DNA of 43,718 nt from DASVWH01 sp036389715 (GCA_036389715.1 DASVWH010000064.1:1-43718), one strand, 5' to 3'. Positions 17,401-27,223 are shown, numbered from the stretch's first letter. The notes: generated by a model not told the origin, from the letters alone. Translations and numbers: made by a program.

Positions 17401-19818
17401 TTAGACGGGCTGCGCCTGGTCAATCTTATAAACCACTTCGAGCAGGGCGCTGCGCACCTTCTCCGGCAGGCCGTCGCGGACGGCCAGTTGGCGAAGCTGC
17501 CGTGCGACCTCCGGCGTGCCCGCGACTCCGAGCAGGCGCACAGCCGAGAGCCGCACGTTCAGGTCCGGGTGGCTGCCGATGGCTTCCAGCACGGGCTCTG
17601 TCTCGTTGGACTTGGCCAGCATCGAGAGCAGCGAGAAGGATTCGTAAGCCTGGCGGCGGTCTTCGCTCGTCAGGCGATCAATCGCCTGTGTGGCCATCCC
17701 GGCCTTGATACAGGCGCGCGAAACCTGCCCGAGCGTTTCGTAGCTCGCCGTCTCGATCAGACGGACGTAAGCGTCCGCACGGTCGAAGCTCATCCGCGAG
17801 AGCGAGCGCGCAGCCGCCGCGCGCACTTCCCGCGCCTCGTCCGCAAAGGCCATCAGGACGGGCGCGAAGACCGACTCATGCTCGATCTCTCCGAGGCTCG
17901 TCACGGCCGCCGAGCGGACGCCGGACTCCGGGTCGCTGGCCGCCATCATCGTCAGGGCTTCGACGGCACGCTGGACCTGGAACCGCGCCAGGCGGCGTGC
18001 GGCCGCAGTTCGCGCTTCCACGTCCGTGTCTTGCAGCCGTGCCAGGGCGTCCGACAGTTCTTCGTCTTCGAGCCACTCGGGCAGCTCTTCGACGCTCGTC
18101 GTCGGTTCGAGCTGTGTAATCTCGCCCGTGAAGGAAGCCTCGCCCTCGGCGGAGATGGACGTATGCTCCGGCGTCTGCACGTCGAAGATGTCCAGGCACT
18201 CGACCGAGCAGGCCGTCAACGCTTTGCTCAGCGCGGAGACAGGCATTTCCGGGTGGCGCCTGGCCAGGTCGAGCAGCGCGCCGATGGCCGCCGGAACCCT
18301 CAAAGCGCCGATGCTGGCGACGGCCTCCTGGCGGACGGTCGCTTCCGTGTCATAGAGCGCCTCGGTCAGAAACGGCAGCGAGGCGGGCGAGCCGATCTCG
18401 CCGAGCACGCGCGCGGCCGAAGCACGCTCGTAAGCCTCGTGCGCCAGCAGCAGCGCCGCGCTCAGGCGTGCGACGAAACCGTATTCCTCCAGAGCCTCGC
18501 AGGCTTTGCGGCGTTGAGCATCGTCTGCCTCGCCCGAACTCATCACCTTAATCAGGGAGGTCTCGATGGCGCGGCGATCGTCGGGCGCGCGCGAAGAGAG
18601 GACATCTATCCGGTGCGCTTGACCGAGGACGAGTTTGCCGACTTCCTGGTCCACGCGGTAAGCGCCGTAGAGGGCCGCCTGCACGGGAGCCGTGGCGGGC
18701 CGCTTCTCCAGAGCCTGCTGCTCGTTGCCGCGCGGCTCGGATTCCTGCCTGGCATTCGCGCTCGCACGCGCGGGCAGCGGCTCATCGCCCGCCCGCCGTC
18801 CATCCTTGCTGCGGCGCTCATTCTTACGCCGGTCTTCAAACAGTGCGTTGGCGTCGGGGACGAGCGTCTCGGCGTTAATCTCTTCATTGTCGGCCTCGAC
18901 CGCCTTCTCTTTGACCTCGCCCTCCTGAGCGGAGCGGCGCTTGCGCAGCAGGAAGAGAGCGCCAGCGCCCAGCACCAGCACGAGGATGACGCCCGAGGTC
19001 GAGAAGAGGAGCGAGAAGAGTCCGCCATCGCCGCCCTGGTTGGAGACGCTGGGCTGGGCGGGAGCGTCGGGCGTCGGAGCCGTGGAGATGTTCTCTTCCT
19101 GGGCCGGAACAAGCTGCGGCGAAGTGGCGGCGACCGGCTGCTTGTCCTGCGCCGCGTTGGGCGCGGGAGCGGCCGTCGTCGAAGCGTTGGCGTTGGCGTC
19201 TACCGGGAGCGGAGCATCGGCGGGCAGCGGCGGCAGGCGCGCGGAGGATTCCTGCTGGCTCGGGAAGTAGGGCAGCGACGGGGCGGGCTCAACCATCGGG
19301 CGACGCTCACGCGGCGTGCGGACGGGCGGCTCGTAAGCGGGCTGCTGCTGCGTCTCTGCGCGCTGCTGGGCGCGCGAAGTCGCTTCGGGTGTGGCGTTGA
19401 CCTGCGTCCCGCCCTGCGTCGTGTCCAGCCCGCCATTCCTGACGACCAGGCTGAGACGATTGAAGCGCGGCTGCACTGTGATGCTCGCGCCGGGCCTGAC
19501 GGCGACGACCAGTTCGAGCGAGCGGCCGAGGTCGCGGACGGTGACGCCGCGCGGCAGCCCCTTGGCCAGCCCCGGCCCGGTATTGGGCAGCGTCAGGTGA
19601 AAGCCTTCCGCGTCCTGCCAGGTCTGCGTGCGGTTGAGCGGCGCATCGGCCGAGATGGTCACGACCGTCCCGTCGCCGCTCTGGCGTGCGCTCACATTCG
19701 TGACTTTAACCGGGCCGTCCTTTGCCCGCTGGGCGTAGGGTGCGACCGACGGCAGCAAGACGACGGCAACCAGCAGGACGCCGACCGGCAGGCGGCGCGC
19801 GAATTTCTTGGCGGACAT
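17401..19818 (-). CDS. AMIN-like / transmembrane / HEAT-repeat protein (paralog of 13549-17241)
   Basis: About 805 residues from the ATG at 19818, which has AGGAG 7 nt upstream and directly yields a signal peptide (MSAKKFARRLPVGVLLVAVVL); the frame is open to 19893 but the earlier ATGs lack this. Order: AMIN-like domain about 40-130 (VVTISADAPLNRTQTW, RFNRLSLVVRNGG); Pro/Gln-rich linker; transmembrane helix about 270-292 with stop-transfer RKRR; HEAT/PBS-type repeats about 405-800 (ASAARVLGEIGSPASLPFL, VRSAAVTSLGEIEHES). The C-terminal 85 residues align well with the downstream paralog (AYESFSLLSMLAKSNETEP versus TYDAFSLLFLMSKAGEVQP). It lacks the coiled-coil module. Known AMIN domains target proteins to the envelope; HEAT arrays bind other proteins. 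Role unknown; a response regulator gene precedes it by about 250 bp. Confidence 0.8.
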   Translation of the reverse strand: MSAKKFARRLPVGVLLVAVVLLPSVAPYAQRAKDGPVKVTNVSARQSGDGTVVTISADAPLNRTQTWQDAEGFHLTLPNTGPGLAKGLPRGVTVRDLGRSLELVVAVRPGASITVQPRFNRLSLVVRNGGLDTTQGGTQVNATPEATSRAQQRAETQQQPAYEPPVRTPRERRPMVEPAPSLPYFPSQQESSARLPPLPADAPLPVDANANASTTAAPAPNAAQDKQPVAATSPQLVPAQEENISTAPTPDAPAQPSVSNQGGDGGLFSLLFSTSGVILVLVLGAGALFLLRKRRSAQEGEVKEKAVEADNEEINAETLVPDANALFEDRRKNERRSKDGRRAGDEPLPARASANARQESEPRGNEQQALEKRPATAPVQAALYGAYRVDQEVGKLVLGQAHRIDVLSSRAPDDRRAIETSLIKVMSSGEADDAQRRKACEALEEYGFVARLSAALLLAHEAYERASAARVLGEIGSPASLPFLTEALYDTEATVRQEAVASIGALRVPAAIGALLDLARRHPEMPVSALSKALTACSVECLDIFDVQTPEHTSISAEGEASFTGEITQLEPTTSVEELPEWLEDEELSDALARLQDTDVEARTAAARRLARFQVQRAVEALTMMAASDPESGVRSAAVTSLGEIEHESVFAPVLMAFADEAREVRAAAARSLSRMSFDRADAYVRLIETASYETLGQVSRACIKAGMATQAIDRLTSEDRRQAYESFSLLSMLAKSNETEPVLEAIGSHPDLNVRLSAVRLLGVAGTPEVARQLRQLAVRDGLPEKVRSALLEVVYKIDQAQPV

Positions 19819-20064
19819 GGTGAAGCTCCTCATAGGCGTTGACCCGGCGCGGCTCTTCTCGACAGGATTGAATGCGGGGAAAGCTTTATTCATAGCTCTT
19901 GTTTGGGGAGCAGGCCCGGACAGGGCTTGCGAGTTGGGTTGCGGTGCGCCGTGGGATAGGTTGGCGCGCGGCCGCGTCAGGAGTAGAGACTAAAGTGTCA
20001 AACGTGATCGCAACCTGCGATTGCGGAGGGCGGCCCAGGCTCGTGGGCTCTCTCTGTCTGACGG

Positions 20065-20832
20065 TTACTCGTCGAAGAACTTGTAACCGATGCCCCAGAC
20101 GGTCAGCACCATCTGAGGATTTTCCGGGTTCTCTTCGATCTTGGCGCGCAGGCGATTGATGTGTGAATCGATCGTCCGGTCATAGCCCTCGTAAGAGTAG
20201 TCCCAGATTTTTTCGAGCAGGTATTTGCGCGGAAAGACCCGGCCCGGATTGGAAGCGAAGAGACGCAGCAGGTCGAACTCCTTGGGCGTCAACTCGACCT
20301 GTCGGTCGCCGACCATCACCTCGCGCTTGGTCGGGTCAATGCGCAGCTTGCCGCGCACAATCGGAGCGTCGTCGCTCGGGTCGTCCGAGCTGCTCGTGCG
20401 GACGCGCCGGAGAACGGACTTGATGCGGGCTTCCAGCTCGCGCAGGCTGAAGGGCTTGGTGATGTAATCGTCGGCCCCCATCTCCAGGCCGAGCACTTTG
20501 TCCACGACATCGTCTTTGGCCGTCAGCATCAGAATCGGGATGTAGGAAGCCTTTTCGCGCAGCTCGCGGCAGACCGCCAGCCCGTCCATCTTCGGCAGCA
20601 TCAGGTCGAGCACGACCACGTCCGGATGATCTTGCAGCGCCGACTGGACTCCGGCCAACCCGTCGCCTGCCGTCTTGACGCTGTAACCGGCGCGGGAGAA
20701 ATACTCGCTGATGGCCGTCGAGATATTTTCGTCGTCCTCGACGACGAGCAGGGTCGGCCGGCGCTCGCCTGAAACCGCGGCGGCGCTCTCTTCCCTGTTC
20801 CCTAATCTGGCTTTATCGGCAGTAGTCGGCAT
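20065..20832 (-). CDS. OmpR/PhoB-family response regulator
   Basis: 255 residues. An N-terminal extension of about 25 residues is followed by the receiver domain: acidic pocket VVEDDENIS, phospho-acceptor Asp in VVVLDLMLPKMDG, Thr/Ala switch LMLTAKDD and conserved Lys in DDYITKPFSLRELEARI. The C-terminal winged helix (about 155-250) shows VELTPKEFDLLRLFASNPGRV, the recognition-helix region YDRTIDSHINRLRAKIE and VWGIGYKF. It is a DNA-binding transcription factor activated by phosphorylation. No histidine kinase gene is in the window, so it is an orphan locally. ATG at 20832; the frame also allows a TTG one codon earlier. Confidence 0.93.
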   Translation of the reverse strand: MPTTADKARLGNREESAAAVSGERRPTLLVVEDDENISTAISEYFSRAGYSVKTAGDGLAGVQSALQDHPDVVVLDLMLPKMDGLAVCRELREKASYIPILMLTAKDDVVDKVLGLEMGADDYITKPFSLRELEARIKSVLRRVRTSSSDDPSDDAPIVRGKLRIDPTKREVMVGDRQVELTPKEFDLLRLFASNPGRVFPRKYLLEKIWDYSYEGYDRTIDSHINRLRAKIEENPENPQMVLTVWGIGYKFFDE

Positions 20833-21077
20833 CAATGATTATCGTGTCCGATTGGCGTATGGATGGTTCTAGAATGGCACGCGCGAGTGGTGTGGCGTGC
20901 GCCGGACAAAGAATATAGCAGGAAAACCGTAGTAAATTCAAGCGATAAGTTCCCGGCAGGGAGACTGCGGACGCCCGGGCGCGGCGGCGCGTTCCGGCCT
21001 CGAAACAGGCCCCGGCGGGGCGTCGTCCGTTCTCTTCCCGCGCGCGTCATGGCGACACGCCCTCGGCGCGCCCGCTT

Positions 21078-23684
<2,607 letters not shown>

Positions 23685-23721
23685 CGAGTTCTCCAAAAAT
23701 CCAGAGTTGCTGTAAAGTTCA

Positions 23722-23790
23722 GGCCCGAAGGCGAGCCGCCGGTTTCAGAGCCTCGCTCCGAAGGCCGAAGCCCGAAGGTGAGCCGCCCGG
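23722..23790. repeat. imperfect direct repeat in the divergent gap
   Basis: GGCCCGAAGGCGAGCCGCC (from 23722) recurs as GCCCGAAGGTGAGCCGCC (from 23770) with one or two changes; CCGAAGG words also occur between them. The copies lie between the divergent aminopeptidase and DinB-like genes. It may belong to the same short-repeat phenomenon as the other islands, but here it lies 5' of both genes. Confidence 0.5.
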
Positions 23791-23867
23791 CCGAAGACTC
23801 GGTCTACTTTTCGAGGAGATGATATTGTTGCACAGGTCTTAAACAACTTGAAAGGAGAGTGAACGCG

Positions 23868-24347
23868 ATGAGAATGGATGAGCGGCAGAGGTTGATTGCG
23901 CAATACAATACGGGCTACCGGGAAGTGGTCGAAAGCCTCGAAGGCTTCACGCCCGAACAGCTCCGCGCGCATCCGATTACCGGCAAGTGGAGCGCCTGCG
24001 AGATCGTCCAGCATCTGGCCGACAGCGAGATGAACAGCTGCATCCGCCTGCGACGACTGCTCGCGGAAGAGCGCCCCGTGATACAGGGCTACGACCAGGA
24101 CGATTACGCGGTGCGCTTCAAGTATAACGAGCGCGACTTCGCACCCGCGCTCGACGCCTTTCGCGGCGCGCGTTCGACCAATGCGCAGGTGCTCGAACTG
24201 CTCTCGGACGCAGACTGGACGCGCGAAGGCTGGCACACGGAAAGCGGGCTCTACACGGTCGAGACCTGGCTCGAAGTCTACGCCGCACACGCGCGCGGCC
24301 ACGCTTCCCAGATTCAGCGCTTGAAAGAAGCCCTTGAGAAGCAGTAG
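23868..24347 (+). CDS. DinB-superfamily metal-binding four-helix protein
   Basis: About 159 residues of the DinB_2/YfiT-like fold. Metal-ligand histidines expected for the fold are present: one in GKWSACEIVQHLADSE (about residue 49) and two in YAAHARGHASQIQR near the C terminus. Other conserved features are WSACEIVQHLADSE and the LEVYAAH helix. Members include metal-dependent thiol transferases (bacillithiol, mycothiol) and many proteins of unknown substrate. Start: AAAGGAG at 23851-23857 is about 10 nt from the ATG at 23868 but only 1 nt from the GTG at 23859, so the ATG is preferred. A repeat island begins 1 nt after the stop. Confidence 0.85.
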   Translation: MRMDERQRLIAQYNTGYREVVESLEGFTPEQLRAHPITGKWSACEIVQHLADSEMNSCIRLRRLLAEERPVIQGYDQDDYAVRFKYNERDFAPALDAFRGARSTNAQVLELLSDADWTREGWHTESGLYTVETWLEVYAAHARGHASQIQRLKEALEKQ

Positions 24348-24348
24348 A

Positions 24349-24494
24349 CAGTTTTCAGTTTTCAGTTTTGAGTTAAAGACTAAAATAGTTTTCAGTTTTG
24401 AGTTAAAGACTTAAAGACTCAAGACGGACAAAAGACTCAAGACGGACAAATAGAAACTGGAACTGAAAACTGAAAACTGAAAACTGAAAACTAT
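24349..24494. repeat. AT-rich 7-bp repeat island with tandem 18-bp duplication
   Basis: The left part has AGTTTTC/AGTTTTG 7-mers (24350-24372 and 24388-24402); the right part 24461-24494 has four GAAAACT 7-mers. ATAGTTTTCAGTTTT on the left is exactly complementary to AAAACTGAAAACTAT on the right. Between them AAAGACTCAAGACGGACA occurs twice in perfect tandem (24413-24430, 24431-24448), and GAGTTAAAGAC occurs twice. Lies between the DinB-like gene and purC. Confidence 0.8.
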
Positions 24495-24503
24495 TCCCCC
24501 CTC

Positions 24504-24533
24504 TTGACAAAAGCGGAGGCGCGCGAGCAAAAT
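24504..24533 (+). promoter_or_regulatory. probable sigma70-type promoter for purC
   Basis: A perfect TTGACA (24504-24509), an 18-bp spacer and CAAAAT (24528-24533, four of six matches to TATAAT). It lies directly after the repeat island and about 60 bp before the purC start codon. Confidence 0.4.
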
Positions 24534-24594
24534 CCGGCTCGCCTCCGGGGTGGGTGCTCTTCTAAATTCTCTCAACCGATTCGAGCCAACCGTG

Positions 24595-25506
24595 ATGACC
24601 GTCGCCGTGCCTGTACTGGAAACATCATTATCCGACCTGCGGCTGGTGCGGCGCGGCAAGGTGCGCGATGTTTATCAGGTGGACGACGAGCATCTCCTGA
24701 TCGTGGCGACCGATAGGGTCTCGGCCTTCGACTGTGTCTCGCCGACGCCGATTGCGCGCAAGGGGCAGGTGCTGACCGCGCTGTCGCGCTTCTGGTTCGA
24801 GCGGCTTGGGCAGGTCGTCCCGAATCATCTGGTCACGACAGTGCTTGAAGAGATGCCGGAAGTCGTCCGTCGCCATGCGGAGCAGTTGCGCGGGCGCTCG
24901 ATGTTGGTGCGCCGCACGGAGGTCTTCCCGGTCGAATGCGTGGTGCGGGGATTTCTCGCTGGCTCGGGCTGGAAGGACTACGTCCGCACGGGCGAAGTCT
25001 GCGGGCATCGCCTGCCCGCGGGGCTGCTCGAATCCGAACGACTGCCTGAGCCCATCTTCACGCCCGCGACCAAGGCCGAGGAAGGACACGACGAGAACAT
25101 CGGCGAGGAGCGGATGTGCGAGCTGCTGGGCCGTGAGCGCACCGGCTTCCTGCGCGAGACATCGCTTAGGCTCTACGCGGAGGCCAGCGCATACGCGCGC
25201 CGTCGCGGCATCATCATCGCCGATACGAAGTTCGAGTTCGGCACGGACCGGGAGGGCCGCATCACGCTGATTGACGAAGCGCTGACGCCCGACTCTTCGC
25301 GCTTCTGGCCCGCGGAGCAATACAGGCCCGGCGGCCCGCAGCCATCCTTCGACAAGCAGTTCGTCCGCGATTACCTGGAAAGCCTGGACTGGAACAAGAG
25401 ACCGCCCGCGCCGCCGCTGCCGCCCGAAGTGGCGACGGCCACCACCTCGCGCTACCTGGAAGCCTACAGGCTGCTGACGGGGGAGAGCCTGGAGGCTCAA
25501 GACTGA
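24595..25506 (+). CDS. purC: phosphoribosylaminoimidazole-succinocarboxamide synthase (SAICAR synthetase)
   Basis: ATP-dependent ligation of aspartate to CAIR in de novo purine synthesis. About 303 residues from the ATG at 24595; the frame is open from a GTG at 24550, but the ATG lies nearest to the family start. Motifs: RRGKVRDVYQV, DRVSAFDCVSPTPIARKG (the SAICAR signature), RRTEVFPVECVVRGFLAGSGWKDY, PIFTPATKAEEGHDENI, IIADTKFEFG and IDEALTPDSSRFWP. This is the longer, eukaryote/Gram-negative-like form of about 300 residues. No strong Shine-Dalgarno. The stop codon TGA (25504-25506) lies inside the first 7-bp unit of the following repeat island. Confidence 0.95.
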   Translation: MTVAVPVLETSLSDLRLVRRGKVRDVYQVDDEHLLIVATDRVSAFDCVSPTPIARKGQVLTALSRFWFERLGQVVPNHLVTTVLEEMPEVVRRHAEQLRGRSMLVRRTEVFPVECVVRGFLAGSGWKDYVRTGEVCGHRLPAGLLESERLPEPIFTPATKAEEGHDENIGEERMCELLGRERTGFLRETSLRLYAEASAYARRRGIIIADTKFEFGTDREGRITLIDEALTPDSSRFWPAEQYRPGGPQPSFDKQFVRDYLESLDWNKRPPAPPLPPEVATATTSRYLEAYRLLTGESLEAQD

Positions 25507-25543
25507 AGCCTGAAGCCTCAAGCCCGAAGTCCTGAAGTCTTCC
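25494..25543. repeat. 7-bp repeat island overlapping the purC stop codon
   Basis: Units TGAAGCC, TGAAGCC, TCAAGCC, CGAAGTC (25504-25531) in exact 7-bp register, then CTGAAGTCTTCC. The last codons of purC (GGCTCAAGAC) already belong to the pattern. A second fold-back follows at 25565-25608 (CGGAGTCGAAAGC with GCTTTCGAGACTCCG). Confidence 0.6.
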
Positions 25544-25627
25544 GGCAGGAGACAGCCCGGCAACCGGAGTCGAAAGCGGAGCCCGGCCGATGAGCTTTCG
25601 AGACTCCGTACTCCCGGCCTTCATTCG

Positions 25628-26146
25628 ATGACCGTCTTTGATTTCATAGTTATTCTGCTGGTCGGCGCATCGGTCGTAGCGGGCGCTCTGCGAGGGTTCG
25701 TGCGGGCGTTGTTGACGGGAGTGGCGCTCATCTGCGGGCTGTTGATTGCGGCGCGCGGCTACGCTGCGGCAGGCGCTGTGCTGCGCGGGATGGGCCTGGT
25801 CGAAGGCGAGGCGGCGGCCAACGCAGGCGGGTTTATTCTCATTATGGCGGGCGTGCTGGCGGGCGGGTTCCTGGCCGGACGGCTGGTCGCCGGAGGATTA
25901 CGCCACGCGCGGCTCGAATGGTTCGACCGCGCGCTCGGGGCCGGGTTCGGGCTGTTTCGCGGCCTGGCCGTCTGCTCTGTCCTCTACCTGGCCCTGACCG
26001 CTTTTCCGGTCCGCATAGGCCCGGTCGCCGAGGCGCAGACGGCCTCGCTGCTCGCGGCCGGGGCGAAACTTCTCGCCGCCTTTACGTCGCCGGAGCTGCG
26101 AGCACGTTTTTTTCAGGAGCAGGCAGATTCCGGCAGCGGCAGGTGA
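25628..26146 (+). CDS. CvpA-family membrane protein
   Basis: 172 residues with four predicted helices: FDFIVILLVGASVVAGALRG, ALLTGVALICGLLIAARG, ANAGGFILIMAGVLAGGFLAG and FGLFRGLAVCSVLYLALTAF. Length, the GALRGFVR turn after helix 1, and the DRALGAGFGLFRGL segment match CvpA (colicin V production protein family). CvpA is an inner-membrane protein affecting colicin V export and envelope homeostasis; its mechanism is not settled. ATG at 25628 directly after the 25565-25608 hairpin, with no clear Shine-Dalgarno. Followed 40 bp later by the Fis-type gene on the same strand. Confidence 0.8.
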   Translation: MTVFDFIVILLVGASVVAGALRGFVRALLTGVALICGLLIAARGYAAAGAVLRGMGLVEGEAAANAGGFILIMAGVLAGGFLAGRLVAGGLRHARLEWFDRALGAGFGLFRGLAVCSVLYLALTAFPVRIGPVAEAQTASLLAAGAKLLAAFTSPELRARFFQEQADSGSGR

Positions 26147-26186
26147 GCCGCCCGGTCTAACAAAATCCCTTCGCCGGAGAATCCAC

Positions 26187-26441
26187 ATGCAGATGCGCGC
26201 GCGCCTCGAAGCCCTGATTGACGAAATGCTCGACGGCCAGATTATGCTCGACGAAGCCCTCTCCGAATTTGAAAAGCTCTACATCCAGAAAGCCCTCCTG
26301 CGCCACAAAGAGCACCTCTCGCGCACCGCCGGGGCCCTCGGCATCCACCGCAATACACTCTCCAAGCGCGTCGCCAACTACCGCACACAGGAACGCGCCG
26401 TGGCCCACGCCTCCAAACGCACACGCACCCGTAAATCCTAG
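26187..26441 (+). CDS. small Fis-type helix-turn-helix protein
   Basis: 84 residues. The N-terminal helix (MQMRARLEALIDEMLDGQ) may dimerise. Residues about 28-66 form a Fis/HTH_8 domain: ALSEFEKLYIQKALLRHK, then LSRTAGALGIHRNTLSKRV with the recognition helix at the end, typical of Fis and the NtrC C terminus. A basic tail (SKRTRTRKS) could contact DNA. There is no receiver or AAA domain, so it is a stand-alone DNA-binding protein, possibly nucleoid-associated. GGAG lies 8 nt before the ATG. A terminator follows directly, then the 21-bp GATATA array, which makes it a candidate (untested) ligand of that array. Confidence 0.85.
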   Translation: MQMRARLEALIDEMLDGQIMLDEALSEFEKLYIQKALLRHKEHLSRTAGALGIHRNTLSKRVANYRTQERAVAHASKRTRTRKS

Positions 26442-26459
26442 AGTTTGCTAAAGATTCCT

Positions 26460-26488
26460 GGCCCGGGACGGTTGCGCCGGGCTTTTTT
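26460..26488 (+). terminator. Rho-independent terminator after the Fis-type gene
   Basis: GCCCGG (26461-26466) pairs with CCGGGC (26477-26482) across a 10-nt loop and is followed directly by six T residues (26483-26488). It ends the cvpA-fis transcript about 20 nt after the stop codon. Confidence 0.8.
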
Positions 26489-26621
26489 GACGGTTGAGAA
26501 CCGGACCAACGCCCTTGAAATGCCGCTTTTTCAGCCTGCCGCGCCTATCCCTGCGACTGCTCTACCCGATTTTTACCGGAAAATGGGCCTCCGGTGCTCC
26601 CCGACAGTCAATCTGCACGCC

Positions 26622-26916
26622 GAGATACCTAGCTTTCCCGCCGATATAGCCCGTTCACGCCCTGATATAGCCCCATCGCGCACTGATATAGTCAACTTTC
26701 GCGCCGATATAATGGATTCCTGCACTGTATAGAATGAACTCGCGCGCTGATATAACGGGTTCTGACGCTGATATGGCTCGCTCGACCGCTGCTATAATCA
26801 ACTTTCACACCGATATAGTCCGCTCACACAGTGATATTGCGCGCGCGCACGGTGATATAGCTCCCCCGCACGCTGATATAACGGCCTTTCGCATTGATAT
26901 AACGCGCCCGCGTCCC
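26622..26916. repeat. array of fourteen 21-bp repeats with GATATA core
   Basis: Unit starts are at 26622, 26643, 26664, 26685, 26706, 26727, 26749, 26770, 26791, 26812, 26833, 26854, 26875 and 26896: every step is 21 bp except one of 22 (26727 to 26749). The first six bases are GATATA in nine units and a one-base variant (GAGATA, GATATG, GCTATA, GATATT) in four more; unit 26727 has GTATAG. The other 15 positions are degenerate but biased (C-R-C near position 16-18, T or C at 21). The whole gap 26489-27092 contains no gene I can support. Two short open frames run through the array but also through the terminator and have no ribosome-binding site. Confidence 0.9.
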
Positions 26917-27092
26917 GGTGGAGCCCACTGTCAGGGCGCGACGGCAGCTTTCCACAGGAGATTAGGGCCTCCGCCGTGTAAGGCGGCGCTCTGACCCGCT
27001 GTCAGGCTCTAAACCCCTGTATACAGTGCGTTTTCCGCCTCTTTACGCTCATCCCGGCCCCGCCCCTCGCCGCCCCGCCCGCGCCCGATGTA

Positions 27093-27119
27093 TTGACAAG
27101 CATGACGGGATACTATATT
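27093..27119 (+). promoter_or_regulatory. groES-groEL promoter (sigma70 type)
   Basis: TTGACA at 27093-27098 and a TATATT box at 27114-27119 (15-bp spacer; overlapping hexamers give 16-17 bp). It lies immediately before the CIRCE element, the usual arrangement for HrcA-controlled chaperonin operons. Confidence 0.7.
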
Positions 27120-27120
27120 T

Positions 27121-27147
27121 TTAGCACTCTACGACAGGGAGTGCTAA
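27121..27147 (+). promoter_or_regulatory. CIRCE operator (HrcA-binding site)
   Basis: TTAGCACTC, a 9-nt spacer, then GAGTGCTAA: an exact 9-9-9 CIRCE inverted repeat beginning 1 nt after the -10 region. HrcA bound here is known to repress chaperonin transcription, with release on heat shock. hrcA itself is not in the window. Confidence 0.97.
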
Positions 27148-27223
27148 ATCTTGGCCCGGTCGGAGGCTTTCAGCAATCAAAATTAAATCCATATTTCGTT
27201 GGTTCACCGAAAGGAGTCAGTAA

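Noticed and set aside
17488..19842. 784-codon open frame on the plus strand, antisense to the AMIN-HEAT gene
   Set aside because: It mirrors the GC3 pattern of the minus-strand gene; the product is Arg/Gly/His-rich without domains, while the minus strand encodes a signal peptide, helix and HEAT repeats.
20874..20902. GCACGC ... GCGTGC inverted pair upstream of the response regulator gene
   Set aside because: Only 6 bp per arm in GC-rich sequence; expected by chance and without a tail or known operator pattern.
26622..26916. CRISPR array
   Set aside because: Unit length 21 bp with only a 6-bp core conserved; no constant repeat plus unique spacer, no leader, no cas genes.
26622..26916. Iteron-type replication origin
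   Set aside because: Spacing fits iterons, but no replication initiator gene, DnaA box cluster or AT-rich melting region is present in this housekeeping context.
26445..26994. Two short plus-strand frames across the terminator and GATATA array
   Set aside because: No ribosome-binding site, one frame runs through a clear terminator, and Ile is almost always the rare ATA, so translation is unlikely.
27017..27026. LexA/SOS box
   Set aside because: CTGT and ACAG halves are present but with a 2-bp instead of an 8-bp spacer, and the downstream gene is groES.
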